A stretch of DNA of 42,260 nt from NCBI RefSeq assembly GCF_000717915.1, contig NZ_JOCX01000036.1:1-42260 (forward strand), written 5' to 3'. The notes under the pieces are model-generated. The model was not told the DNA's origin. It was given only the letters and a program-made list of their open reading frames with translations, and ran no database searches. The first letter of the stretch is position 1. Every line of letters starts with the position of its first letter. A program made the position numbers and the translations under genes. Positions 32,044 to 39,919 of this stretch are shown in pieces. The stretch comes from Streptomyces sp. NRRL S-244 (GTDB taxonomy: Bacteria > Actinomycetota > Actinomycetes > Streptomycetales > Streptomycetaceae).

Positions 32044-33468
32044 ATGGCACATGTGCTGGTCATCGGCGGAGGTGTCGGAGGGCTGGCGACCGCGCTGCTC
32101 GCGGCGCGGTACGGGCACACCGCCGAAGTGTTCGAACGCGATACCCGCGCACCCGGTGCCGCGCTCGACCGGGACTTCTTCGGATGGCACCGGCCGGGCG
32201 TCCCGCAGGCCGCGCAGCCGCACGCCCTGCTCGGCGCGGCCCGTACCGTCCTGCGGCAGGAACTGCCCGACGTCCACGCGGAGATGCTGCGGCTCGGGGC
32301 CCGCGAGCGGCACGAGCTGGACTGGTTCGACGTACGCCCGCCGGCGCGGCCCGGCGACGAGGACCTGGTGATGCTCCAGGCCCGGCGCATCGTGCTGGAG
32401 AGCGCCCTGGCCTCCGCGCTGCGCGCGGAACCGGGAGCCGTCATGCACCACGGGGAGACGGTGACCGGGCTGCTGGCCGAGCCGACGGGCTCCGCCGTAC
32501 GGGTGAGGGGCGTGACCACGCGGGCCGGTGCGTACACGGGGGACCTCGTCGTGGACGCGGGCGGGCGGCGCGGCGGCGTCGAGCGACTGCTGCCCGCGGC
32601 GGGCTGCCGGCCGCCGGTCGTGGAACGGCACCGCACGGGGCTGGCGTACTTCTGCCGCTGGTACCGGCTGCCCGAGGGGATGGAGGAGGGGCCGCGCCGG
32701 CCCTGGGCGGTGACCGGCGGCACCTTCGCCGGGTGCGCCGTCTTCCCCGCCGACAACCGGGTGTTCGCCGTGACCCTGTTCGTCCACACCGGGGACACCA
32801 CCCGCTCCGCGCTGCGCGATCCCGCCGTGTTCGAGGCCGCCGCGCGCGCCTTTCCGCCCGGTGCGGCCTGGCTGGGCCTGGGCGCCGAACCGCTGTCGGG
32901 CGTACTGGCCACGGCGAGCCTGGACAACCGGTGGAGCGCGCTGGTCGACGAGCGGGGGCCGGTGGCGACCGGACTGGTGGCGATCGGGGACGCGATCGCG
33001 CACACCAACCCGACGCTGGGTCAGGGCACCTCGCTGGCGCTGTGGGCCGCGTGCCGGGTGGCCCGTACGGCGCACCAGGACGCGGGATCGGTGCGGTTCG
33101 CCGCCGCGTACCACGCGTGGGCCGTGCGGACCCTGAAGCCGTGGTTCGACTTCCAGGTGGTGGCCGACGCGGCCATCGGCGAGCGGTTCGCGACGCGGGC
33201 CGGGCGGACGGATCCGGCGCGCGTGGTGGCCGCCCTGTTCGAGTGCGCACTGGAGGACCCCGAGGTGATGCGGGCCCGCGCGCGGGTGCGGCACCTGGTC
33301 GAGCCGCCGGAGCGGGCGTACGCGGACCCGCAGGTGCGGGCGCGGGTGGAGCGCTGGCTGGCGGCCCGCCCCGGGTACGCGCCGCACGTGGCGGGGCCGG
33401 ACCGGGAGGAGTGGGAGAGGCTGGTCTACGACCCGGCGGTCGGGCCGAGGACATCGGCGAGGTCGTAG
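32044..33468 (+). CDS. FAD-dependent monooxygenase-like oxidoreductase
   Basis: A 474-aa flavoprotein of the PHBH-like class. The ADP-binding motif HVLVIGGGVGGLATALLAARYGHTAEVFERD is at the N-terminus, and the second FAD motif ATGLVAIGDAIAHTNPTLGQGTSLALWAA follows in the middle. This GD-x6-P pattern belongs to aromatic hydroxylases, halogenases and geranylgeranyl reductases alike. ATG 32044 has a GGGGGGC upstream. The 3' end overlaps the convergent ligase gene by 43 bp. No cluster of biosynthetic genes is near, so the substrate cannot be guessed. Confidence 0.87.
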   Translation: MAHVLVIGGGVGGLATALLAARYGHTAEVFERDTRAPGAALDRDFFGWHRPGVPQAAQPHALLGAARTVLRQELPDVHAEMLRLGARERHELDWFDVRPPARPGDEDLVMLQARRIVLESALASALRAEPGAVMHHGETVTGLLAEPTGSAVRVRGVTTRAGAYTGDLVVDAGGRRGGVERLLPAAGCRPPVVERHRTGLAYFCRWYRLPEGMEEGPRRPWAVTGGTFAGCAVFPADNRVFAVTLFVHTGDTTRSALRDPAVFEAAARAFPPGAAWLGLGAEPLSGVLATASLDNRWSALVDERGPVATGLVAIGDAIAHTNPTLGQGTSLALWAACRVARTAHQDAGSVRFAAAYHAWAVRTLKPWFDFQVVADAAIGERFATRAGRTDPARVVAALFECALEDPEVMRARARVRHLVEPPERAYADPQVRARVERWLAARPGYAPHVAGPDREEWERLVYDPAVGPRTSARS

Positions 33469-34499
33469 CCGACGACCTCCTCGAGCTGGGCGTACGTACA
33501 GCTCGGCGGTTCGCGGTCGGGCCGCCAGCGGCGGAACTGCGCGGTGTGCCGGAAGCGGTCGCCCTCCATGTGGTCGTACGCGACCTCGCAGACGCGCTCG
33601 GGGCGCAGCGGCACCCAGGAGAGGTCCTTCTTGCCGGTCCAGCGGCTCTGCGCGCCGGGCAGCCGGGCGCTCTCGTGCGCGGACTCCTCGGCCCAGGCGG
33701 CCCAGGGGTGCCCGGCGGTGTCCTCCATCCGCAGCGGTGCGAGCTCGTCCACCAGCTCGGCGCGGCGCTTCATCGGGAAGGCGGCGCAGACCCCCACGTG
33801 CTGGAGGGCGCCGTGGTCGTCGTACCGGCCCAGGAGCAGCGATCCGACAATCGGACCGCTCTTGTGGAAACGGAAACCCGCGATGACGACGTCGGCCGTA
33901 CGCTCGTGCTTGATCTTGAACATGAGACGGGCATCGGGCCGGTAGGGGAGATCGAGCGGTTTGGCGACCACCCCGTCGAGCCCGGCGCCCTCGAACCGCT
34001 CGAACCACTCCTGCGCGAGCGCGGGGTCAGTGGTCGCGGGCGCGAGGTGAACGGGGGGCCGAGCAGTGGACAAGGCGTTGGTGAGGGCGTTGCGGCGGTC
34101 GGCGAGCGGGGTGTCGAGGAGCCCCTCGTCGCCCAGCGCGAGCAGATCGAAGGCGACGAAGCTGGCGGGGGTCGTCCGCGCCAGCATGTCGACACGGGAC
34201 TGCGCGGGATGGATCCGCTCGGTCAGCCGGTCGAAGTCCAGCCGCCCGCCGTGAACGATGACGATCTCGCCGTCCACCACGCAGCGGGCCGGCAGGTTGT
34301 CCTTCAGCGCGGTCACCAGCTCGGGAAAGTACCGGGTCAGGGTCTTGCCGGTGCGGCTGCCGATCTCCACCTCGTCGCCGTCGCGGTGCACGATGGCCCG
34401 GAATCCGTCCCATTTCGCCTCGTACTGCATACCCGGCGGGATCTTGGCCACCGACTTGGCGAGCATCGGCTTCACGGGCGGCATCACGGGCAGATCCAT
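33426..34499 (-). CDS. ligC: ATP-dependent DNA ligase, LigC type
   Basis: A 357-aa ligase with only the nucleotidyltransferase and OB-fold domains. The catalytic lysine is Lys29 in YEAKWDGFRAIVHRDGDEVEIGSRTGKTLTRYFPEL (motif I), followed by VVDGEIVI (motif III), FVAFDLLAL (IIIa), GLDGVVAKPLDLPYRPDARLMFKIKHERTADVVI (IV-V). Size and motifs fit LigC of actinobacteria, which seals nicks with ATP. It is divergent from a LigD-polymerase-like gene 75 bp away. In mycobacteria the LigC/Prim-PolC pair was reported to work in base excision repair; the same job is likely here. ATG 34499 opens the motif region properly. Confidence 0.95.
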   Translation of the reverse strand: MDLPVMPPVKPMLAKSVAKIPPGMQYEAKWDGFRAIVHRDGDEVEIGSRTGKTLTRYFPELVTALKDNLPARCVVDGEIVIVHGGRLDFDRLTERIHPAQSRVDMLARTTPASFVAFDLLALGDEGLLDTPLADRRNALTNALSTARPPVHLAPATTDPALAQEWFERFEGAGLDGVVAKPLDLPYRPDARLMFKIKHERTADVVIAGFRFHKSGPIVGSLLLGRYDDHGALQHVGVCAAFPMKRRAELVDELAPLRMEDTAGHPWAAWAEESAHESARLPGAQSRWTGKKDLSWVPLRPERVCEVAYDHMEGDRFRHTAQFRRWRPDREPPSCTYAQLEEVVGYDLADVLGPTAGS

Positions 34500-34574
34500 G
34501 TCTTAGATTCTGCGGTGGTACGTCCCTGCCCGCCCGGTATGCGCACCAGGCGGGGGCCGCCTACCGTGGCGCAC

Positions 34575-35594
34575 ATGGGTGCATCCGGTAATGCCATCGA
34601 GCTGGACGCGGGCGGGCGGACCGTGCGGCTGTCCAGCCCGGACAAGGTCTACTTCCCCGAGCGGGGCCTGACGAAGCTGGACGTGGCGCAGTACTACCTG
34701 TCGGTGGCCGACGGGATCACGCGCGCCCTGCGCAACCGGCCCACCACCCTGGAGCGCTACCCCGAAGGCGTGGAGGGCGAGTCCTTCTTCCAGAAGCGGG
34801 CCCCGAAGAACCTGCCCGACTGGATTCCGACCGCCCACATCGAGTTCCCCAGCGGGCGGACGGCCGACGAGATCTGCCCGACCGAGCCGGCCGCCGTCCT
34901 GTGGGCCGCCAACCTCGGCTGCCTCACCTTCCACCCCTGGCCGGTGCGGCGCGAGGACACCGACCGGCCCGACGAACTGCGCATCGACCTGGACCCGCAA
35001 CCGGGCACCGACTACCACCACGCGGTGATCTGCGCCCACGAACTGCGCGACGTACTGGAGGACCTGGGCCTGCGCGGCTGGCCCAAGACCTCCGGCGGGC
35101 GAGGGCTGCACGTCTTCGTCCCGATCGAGCCGCGCTGGACCTTCACCGAGGTCCGGCGCTGCGCGATCGCGATCGGCCGCGAGCTGGAACAGCGGATGCC
35201 CGGCAAGGTGACCACGGCGTGGTGGAAGGAGGAGCGCGGCGAGCGGATCTTCGTCGACTACAACCAGACCGCCCGCGACCGCACGATCGCCTCGGCGTAC
35301 TCCGTGCGCCCGCGCCCGCACGCCCCCGTCTCGGCCCCGCTGCGCTGGGACGAGATCGACTCGGCCGAGCCCCGCGACTTCGACATCACGACGATGCCGG
35401 CGCGCTACGCCGAGCTCGGGGACCTGCACGCGGACATGGACGACCACGCCTTCACCCTGGACGCGGCCCTGGAACTGGCCGAGCGCCACGAACACGACCA
35501 CGGCCTGGGCGACATGCCGTACCCGCCGGACTACCCGAAGATGCCGGGCGAACCGAAGCGCGTCCAGCCGAGCCGGGCGAAGCACGAGGACTGA
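34575..35594 (+). CDS. LigD-type polymerase / Prim-PolC-like protein
   Basis: A 339-aa archaeo-eukaryotic-primase-type polymerase like the LigD polymerase domain. The catalytic acidic pair is RIDLDPQPG (near residue 138), preceded by the FFQKRAPKNLPDWI loop. The later FVDYNQTARDRTIASAYSVRPRPHAPVSAPLRWDEI (near 225) contributes the third carboxylate. There is no nuclease or ligase domain fused, so it is a stand-alone enzyme as in Prim-PolC. ATG 34575 starts at MGASGNAIELDAGG. It is divergent from ligC and fills short gaps, probably with a preference for ribonucleotides as in the family. Confidence 0.93.
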   Translation: MGASGNAIELDAGGRTVRLSSPDKVYFPERGLTKLDVAQYYLSVADGITRALRNRPTTLERYPEGVEGESFFQKRAPKNLPDWIPTAHIEFPSGRTADEICPTEPAAVLWAANLGCLTFHPWPVRREDTDRPDELRIDLDPQPGTDYHHAVICAHELRDVLEDLGLRGWPKTSGGRGLHVFVPIEPRWTFTEVRRCAIAIGRELEQRMPGKVTTAWWKEERGERIFVDYNQTARDRTIASAYSVRPRPHAPVSAPLRWDEIDSAEPRDFDITTMPARYAELGDLHADMDDHAFTLDAALELAERHEHDHGLGDMPYPPDYPKMPGEPKRVQPSRAKHED

Positions 35595-35597
35595 GTG

Positions 35598-35629
35598 CCC
35601 TGTCAGTGGCGGATGCCATGCTCACAGGG
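35598..35629. repeat. Nested inverted repeat before the VOC gene
   Basis: CCCTGT (35598-35603) pairs with ACAGGG (35624-35629), and inside it TGGC pairs with GCCA around GGAT. It lies 4 bp after the polymerase stop and 22 bp before the VOC start. It may be a weak terminator, an operator or a dispersed Streptomyces repeat. Confidence 0.5.
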
Positions 35630-35650
35630 AGGACGGAAGGAGTACGGGTC

Positions 35651-36445
35651 ATGCTCACGACGGACTACACGGACGGCTCGCCGAACTGGGTCGACCTCGG
35701 CACGCCCGACCTCGACGGCGCCGCCGGGTTCTACAGCGGACTGTTCGGCTGGGACTACCGGCCGGGCGGCGAGGAAGCCGGCGGATACGCGATGTTCCAG
35801 CTCGACGGCAAGACGGTGGCCGGCGGCATGGCCGTCGCGCCGGAGGAGGTCCGGTCGGCCTGGACGCTGTACTTCCAGAGCCCCGACGCGGACGCCACGG
35901 CGGCCGCCGTGGTCAAGGCGGGCGGCACGGTGGCGGTCGCGCCCAGGGACGTCATGGGCCTCGGCCGGATGGCGATCTTCGCCGACCCGGCGGGGGTCAC
36001 GTTCTCGATCTGGCAGCCGGGCAGGATCGAAGGCCTCGGCGCGGTGACCGACGTCGGCACCCTGTGCTGGACCGAGCTGTACACGGGCGACGTGCCGGCG
36101 GCCGCCGCCTTCTACGGCTCGGTGTTCGGGTGGGAGATCAGCGAAATGCCCTTCGAAGGCGGCTCGTACACCGTGGTCAAGGCGGCGGGCGCGTCCGACG
36201 AGGCGGCCTTCGGTGGCCTGGTCCCGATCGGGTCCGACCCGGTGGAGGACGCCGAACGCCCCTACTGGACCCCGTACTTCGAGGTCGCCGACTGCGATGT
36301 GACCGCGGCCCGGGCGGAGGAGTCGGGCGGCAAGGTCCGGCTGTCGCCGGTGTTCATGGAGGGCGTCGGCCGCTTCGCGAAGCTGGCGGACCCCTACGGC
36401 GCGCGGTTCGCGGTCATCGCCAGCGCTCCCGCGCCCGGGGCGTGA
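35651..36445 (+). CDS. Two-domain VOC (glyoxalase-like) protein
   Basis: A 264-aa protein with two vicinal-oxygen-chelate modules, about residues 10-125 and 137-262. Both halves carry the phrase AAGFYSGLFGWDY / AAAFYGSVFGWEI and a second part of the type GRMAIFADPAGVTFSIWQPG / GRFAKLADPYGARFAVI. The domains may form one metal site together. Members range from glyoxalases to antibiotic-binding proteins. ATG 35651 has GGAG at eight bases. Same strand as the polymerase, but a hairpin lies between. Substrate unknown. Confidence 0.9.
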   Translation: MLTTDYTDGSPNWVDLGTPDLDGAAGFYSGLFGWDYRPGGEEAGGYAMFQLDGKTVAGGMAVAPEEVRSAWTLYFQSPDADATAAAVVKAGGTVAVAPRDVMGLGRMAIFADPAGVTFSIWQPGRIEGLGAVTDVGTLCWTELYTGDVPAAAAFYGSVFGWEISEMPFEGGSYTVVKAAGASDEAAFGGLVPIGSDPVEDAERPYWTPYFEVADCDVTAARAEESGGKVRLSPVFMEGVGRFAKLADPYGARFAVIASAPAPGA

Positions 36446-36470
36446 GGAGCGCGGCCGGCAGCGAAGCGGT

Positions 36471-36488
36471 GTTGATCAGGCGTTGATC
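36471..36488. promoter_or_regulatory. Direct repeat GTTGATC before the WhiB-like gene
   Basis: GTTGATC occurs at 36471-36477 and again at 36482-36488, 11 bp apart, on the same face of the helix. It lies just upstream of the WhiB-like start and may be a regulator site. Confidence 0.4.
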
Positions 36489-36506
36489 GGACGTCCATCG
36501 GCGGCG

Positions 36507-36767
36507 ATGAGTATCTCCGGCATGTCGATGAACACCGCCACCACCACCGCAGCACCCGCCTGGTACGACCTCGCCCTCTGCGCCCAGACGGGCCCGGGCT
36601 TCTTCTTCCCCGAGCCCGGCTCGTCCCTGCGGGACGCGAAGCGGCTGTGCGGGGCGTGCGAGGGCCGCGCGGCATGCCTGGAGTACGCCCTGGCCAACGA
36701 CGAGCGATTCGGCGTCTGGGGCGGCCTCTCGGAGTCGGAGCGCCTCGCCCTGCGCCCGCGCGGCTGA
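36507..36767 (+). CDS. WhiB-like (Wbl) iron-sulfur regulator
   Basis: An 86-aa protein from ATG 36507 (several starts lie close together; no clear ribosome-binding site, so leaderless expression is possible). The four cluster-binding cysteines are Cys25, Cys48, Cys51 and Cys57 (LCAQTG ... RLCGACEGRAACLEYAL), followed by the signature GVWGGLSE. WhiB proteins bind a 4Fe-4S cluster and usually contact the major sigma factor. The basic C-terminal tail (LALRPRG) is short. It stands between a VOC gene and a desaturase gene in the opposite direction, and a strong terminator follows it. Which developmental or stress genes it controls is not known. Confidence 0.93.
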   Translation: MSISGMSMNTATTTAAPAWYDLALCAQTGPGFFFPEPGSSLRDAKRLCGACEGRAACLEYALANDERFGVWGGLSESERLALRPRG

Positions 36768-36802
36768 CCGGGCCCGCGAGCGGCCGGCACCGCCGGACAA
36801 GG

Positions 36803-36839
36803 CGAAACCCTGGCAGGGCGGGGCCGTGCCAGGGTTTCG
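36803..36839. terminator. Bidirectional terminator between the WhiB-like and desaturase genes
   Basis: CGAAACCCTGGCA (36803-36815) pairs perfectly with TGCCAGGGTTTCG (36827-36839), a 13-bp stem with an 11-base loop. The genes on either side converge on it. Confidence 0.85.
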
Positions 36840-36840
36840 G

Positions 36841-36868
36841 GGCGCTGCGGGGGCGCTGCGGCGCTGCG
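36841..36868. repeat. GCGCTGCGG short tandem repeats
   Basis: Three near-identical GCGCTGCG(G) units follow the terminator before the desaturase stop codon. No function is evident. Confidence 0.6.
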
Positions 36869-36884
36869 TGACGTTGCGGAGCGG

Positions 36885-37856
36885 TCAGGCCTTGCGGGCC
36901 GCGATACGGGCCGCGCGGGCGGCCAGGCGCTCGTCGAACTTGCGGGCCTCGGAGTCCAGGCCGTTCATGAAGAGCCCGAGCTCCTCCTGGGCCTTCTGGC
37001 CCTCCGGGCCGAGACCGTCGATGTCCATGATCTTCAGGAAGCGGATCACCGGGCTCAGCACGTCGTCGTGGTGGATCCGCAGGTTGTAGACCCCGCCGAT
37101 CGCCATCTGCGCGGCCATCCGCTCGAAGCCGGGCATGCCGTGACCGGGCATCCGGAAGTTGACCACGACGTCCCGCACGGCCTGCATCGTCAGGTCCGGG
37201 GCGATCTCGAAGGCCGCGCCCAGCAGGTTGCGGTAGAAGACCATGTGCAGGTTCTCGTCCTGCGCGATGCGGGCCAGCATCCGGTCGCAGACCGGGTCAC
37301 CGGACTGGTGGCCGGTGTTGCGGTGCGAGATGCGGGTCGCGAGCTCCTGGAAGGCCACGTACGCCACCGAGTGCAGCATCGAGTGCCGGTTGTCGGACTC
37401 GAAGCCCTCCGACATGTGCTGCATGCGGAACGCTTCCAGCTTGTCCGGGTCCACGGCGCGCGAGGCCAGCAGGTAGTCGCGCATCACGATGCCGTGGCGG
37501 CCCTCCTCGGCCGTCCAGCGGTGCACCCAGGTGCCCCAGGCGCCGTTGCGCCCGAAGAGCGTGGCGATCTCGTGGTGGTAGCTGGGGAGGTTGTCCTCGG
37601 TCAGCAGGTTCACGACCAGCGCGATCTTGCCGATGTCGGTGACCTTGGACTGCTCCGGGTCCCAGGCCTCGCCGTCCTCGAAGAAGCCCGGGAAGTTCCG
37701 GCCGTCGCTCCACGGGACGTACTCGTGGGGCATCCAGTCCTTGGTGACCTTCAGGTGGCGGTTGAGTTCCTTCTCGACCACCTCTTCCAGCGCGTACAGC
37801 AGCTTGGCGTCGGTCCACGCCTCCGAGCTGCCGAGGTGGGGAGAGGTGATTGTCAC
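36885..37856 (-). CDS. Acyl-ACP desaturase (diiron)
   Basis: A 323-aa soluble fatty acid desaturase. The diiron ligands are visible in TEDNLPSYHHEIA (first E..H pair), WTAEEGRHGIVMRDYL (E-E-x2-H) and RIAQDENLHMVFYR (E-x2-H). GTG 37856 was chosen over upstream starts because AGGAG lies six bases before it and the operator region is upstream; the N-terminus VTITSPHLGSSEAWTDAKLLYALEEVVEKELNRHLK fits the family. It introduces a double bond into acyl-ACP, affecting membrane fluidity. Its promoter carries a strong tandem palindrome, so it is surely regulated. No electron donor gene is adjacent. Confidence 0.93.
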   Translation of the reverse strand: MTITSPHLGSSEAWTDAKLLYALEEVVEKELNRHLKVTKDWMPHEYVPWSDGRNFPGFFEDGEAWDPEQSKVTDIGKIALVVNLLTEDNLPSYHHEIATLFGRNGAWGTWVHRWTAEEGRHGIVMRDYLLASRAVDPDKLEAFRMQHMSEGFESDNRHSMLHSVAYVAFQELATRISHRNTGHQSGDPVCDRMLARIAQDENLHMVFYRNLLGAAFEIAPDLTMQAVRDVVVNFRMPGHGMPGFERMAAQMAIGGVYNLRIHHDDVLSPVIRFLKIMDIDGLGPEGQKAQEELGLFMNGLDSEARKFDERLAARAARIAARKA

Positions 37857-37883
37857 GGGTGCTCCTGGGGACAAAGCGAAATA

Positions 37884-37914
37884 CCTACGGTTCCGTAGCC
37901 TACGAATCCGTAGG
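37884..37914. promoter_or_regulatory. Tandem palindromic operator of the desaturase gene
   Basis: Two adjacent palindromes, CCTACGGTTCCGTAG (37884-37898) and CCTACGAATCCGTAGG (37899-37914), sit side by side with centres about 15-16 bp apart. Two dimers of a TetR-type regulator could bind them. They cover the -10 region and the transcription start of the desaturase. Confidence 0.75.
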
Positions 37915-37940
37915 TTAAGCGGAGCGTGAGGACCAGCCAA
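37912..37940 (-). promoter_or_regulatory. Promoter of the desaturase
   Basis: On the minus strand TTGGCT (37940-37935), 17 bases, TAACCT (37917-37912). The -10 overlaps the outer arm of the operator, so bound regulator would block RNA polymerase. Confidence 0.6.
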
Positions 37941-38039
37941 GCCCCAGGCGTTCATATGACCGGTTACATCCGGTTATCTGTGCAGTTTGAGGGCGTGCGC
38001 GAAGGGCCCGCCGGAGCGAAAGTCGCCCCGGCAGGTGGC

Positions 38040-38072
38040 CCGCGACACCCGCCTTGACGGCGGGCGTCGCGG
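38040..38072 (-). terminator. Terminator of the ABC-F gene
   Basis: CCGCGAC-A-CCCGCC pairs with GGCGGG-C-GTCGCGG around TTGAC, a 13-bp stem with one internal mismatch, 20 bp after the ABC-F stop. Confidence 0.8.
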
Positions 38073-38092
38073 CACGATCCGCAAGAAACGGC

Positions 38093-39733
38093 CTAACCGT
38101 GCCAGAGCGCCTCGCGCACCTCCTCGGCCGTGGTCGGCTCCAGCTCGCCGTCGAGCAGCAGCCACCGGGTGATCCCGATCGACTCCAGGAACGGCACGTC
38201 GTGGCTGGCCACCAGCAGCGCGCCCTGGTACGACCCCAGCGCGTCCGTGAGCTGCCCTACGCTCGCCAGGTCCAGGTTGTTCGTCGGCTCGTCCAGCATC
38301 AGCAGCTGCGGAGCCGGCTCCGCCAGCAGCAGCGCCGCCAGCGCCGCCCGGAACCGCTCGCCGCCCGACAGGGTGCCGGCCGGCCGGTCCGCCCGGGCGC
38401 CCCGGAACAGGAAGTGCGCGAGCCGCGCCCGGATCAGGTTGTTCGAGGCCTGCGGGGCGAACCGGGCCACGTTCTCCACCACCGACCGGCTCTCGTCGAG
38501 CACGTCCAGCCGCTGCGGCAGGAACCGCGTCGGCACGTGCGTGATCGCCTCACCGGACACCGGCGCGAGCGCCCCCGCGATCGTGCGCAGCAGGGTCGTC
38601 TTGCCGCTGCCGTTGCGGCCCACCAGCGCGATCCGCTCCGGCCCGCGCAGCTCCCACTCGCCCGCGGCCCGGGCCCCGTGCGCCAGGTGCACGTTGCTCA
38701 GGGTCAGGACCCGGCGCCCCGGCGGGACCTGCGTGGCGGGCAGCTCGATCCGGATCTCGTCGTCGTCCCGGACAGCCTCCGCCGCCTGGTCCAGCCGCTC
38801 CTTCGCCTGCGCCAGCTTCTCGGTGTGCAGGATGCGGTGCTTGCCGGCCGACTCCTGCGCCGCGCGCTTGCGGGCGCCCATGACGATCTTCGGCTCGCGC
38901 TTGGTGTCGTACATCTTCTGGCCGTACCGCTTGCGCCGCGCCAACTTCAGGTGCGCGTCGGACAGTTCCCGCTTCTGCCGCTGTACGTCGGCCTCCGCGA
39001 CCCGGACCATCCGCTCGGCCGCGTCCTGCTCGGCGGCGAGCTGCTCCTCGTACGCCGTGAAGTTCCCTCCGTACCAGCGGACTTCACCGTCGTGCAGGTC
39101 GGCGATCTGGTCGACCCGCTCCAGCAGCTCCCGGTCGTGGCTGACCAGGAGCAGCACCCCGGACCAGGACTCGACCGCCGCGTACAGCCGGCGCCGGGCC
39201 CGCAGGTCCAGGTTGTTCGTCGGCTCGTCCAGCAGCAGGACGTCGGGGCGGGCGAGGAGCAGGGCGGCGAGGCGCAGCAACACGCATTCGCCGCCGGACA
39301 GTTCACCGACCGTACGGTCCAGGCCGGTCCGGGCGAGACCGAGCTGGTCGAGGGCGGCCAGGGCCCGCTCCTCGACGTCCCAGTCGTCGCCGACCGCGGC
39401 GAAGTTCGCCTCGGTGGCCTCGCCCGCCTCGATGGCGTGCAGGGCGGTACGGACGGTGCGGATGCCGAGCGCCTCGTCCACGCGCAGGGCGGTGTCGAGG
39501 GTGACGCTCTGCGGGAGGTAGCCGATGGTGCCGGCCACGGACAACTGGCCGTCGGACGGCTTCAGTTCACCCGCGATGAGTTTCAGCAGGGTGGACTTCC
39601 CGCAGCCGTTGAGCCCGATCAGGCCGGTGCGGCCGGGGCCGACGGCCAGCTGGAAGTCCTCGAAGACGGGAGTGCCGTCGGGCCAGTCGAAGGACAGGGC
39701 GGAGCAGGTGATGAATGCAGGGGTATGGCTCAT
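38093..39733 (-). CDS. ABC-F family ATPase (ribosome protection / translation factor type)
   Basis: A 546-aa protein with two ABC ATPase domains in one chain and no membrane segment. Walker A motifs GLNGCGKST (about 40-48) and GRNGSGKTT (about 369), signatures LSGGE (about 143) and LSGGERF (about 456), and Walker B LLLDEPTNNLDL / LMLDEPTNNLDL are complete. The inter-domain linker (about 220-300) is long and charged (AEADVQRQKRELSDAHLKLARRKRYGQKMYDTKREPKIV), as in ABC-F proteins that reach the ribosome. ATG 39733 has GGAGG upstream. Some members give resistance to ribosome-targeting antibiotics. The 150-base structured leader fits such a role, but resistance is not shown by sequence alone. Confidence 0.93.
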   Translation of the reverse strand: MSHTPAFITCSALSFDWPDGTPVFEDFQLAVGPGRTGLIGLNGCGKSTLLKLIAGELKPSDGQLSVAGTIGYLPQSVTLDTALRVDEALGIRTVRTALHAIEAGEATEANFAAVGDDWDVEERALAALDQLGLARTGLDRTVGELSGGECVLLRLAALLLARPDVLLLDEPTNNLDLRARRRLYAAVESWSGVLLLVSHDRELLERVDQIADLHDGEVRWYGGNFTAYEEQLAAEQDAAERMVRVAEADVQRQKRELSDAHLKLARRKRYGQKMYDTKREPKIVMGARKRAAQESAGKHRILHTEKLAQAKERLDQAAEAVRDDDEIRIELPATQVPPGRRVLTLSNVHLAHGARAAGEWELRGPERIALVGRNGSGKTTLLRTIAGALAPVSGEAITHVPTRFLPQRLDVLDESRSVVENVARFAPQASNNLIRARLAHFLFRGARADRPAGTLSGGERFRAALAALLLAEPAPQLLMLDEPTNNLDLASVGQLTDALGSYQGALLVASHDVPFLESIGITRWLLLDGELEPTTAEEVREALWHG

Positions 39734-39741
39734 GGAGGCCT

Positions 39742-39836
39742 CCAGGTTGCGTGAGTGGTACGTGCAACTCGGGGAGACAGCCGACGGTGGGATCCGATGG
39801 CGGATCGGCGGGATCGGTGGGATCGGTCGGTGTCTC
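39742..39836 (-). promoter_or_regulatory. Structured 5' leader of the ABC-F mRNA
   Basis: On the minus strand GAGACACCGAC (39836-39826) pairs with GTCGGCTGTCTC (39785-39774) with one bulge, closing a loop that contains CCGAT/ATCGG and three 9-bp repeats. A second hairpin GTTGC/GCAAC lies directly before the ribosome-binding site. This is a possible attenuation leader. Confidence 0.5.
39802..39829. repeat. GGATCGGYG tandem repeat in the ABC-F leader
   Basis: Three 9-bp copies of GGATCGGCG / GGATCGGTG / GGATCGGTC lie in the untranslated leader. Confidence 0.7.
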
Positions 39837-39841
39837 GAACC

Positions 39842-39853
39842 TCAGACGAGCAA
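39842..39853 (-). CDS. Possible three-codon upstream ORF (fMet-Leu-Val-stop)
   Basis: TTG-CTC-GTC-TGA on the minus strand, with GGAG seven bases before the TTG. It begins about 30 bases after the predicted transcription start and 110 bases before the ABC-F start. Very short upstream ORFs are known in antibiotic-induced ABC-F leaders. Such a short frame can arise by chance, so this is speculative. Confidence 0.25.
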   Translation of the reverse strand: MLV

Positions 39854-39890
39854 TGTCCTGCTCCGTTTCGACGGCAGTGGGGCGTCGACG

Positions 39891-39919
39891 AAGCTACGGA
39901 CGGCCGGAGCCGCCCGCAA
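39891..39919 (-). promoter_or_regulatory. Promoter of the ABC-F gene
   Basis: On the minus strand TTGCGG (about 39919-39914), 17 bases, TAGCTT (about 39896-39891). It would give a leader of about 150 bases. Confidence 0.5.
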
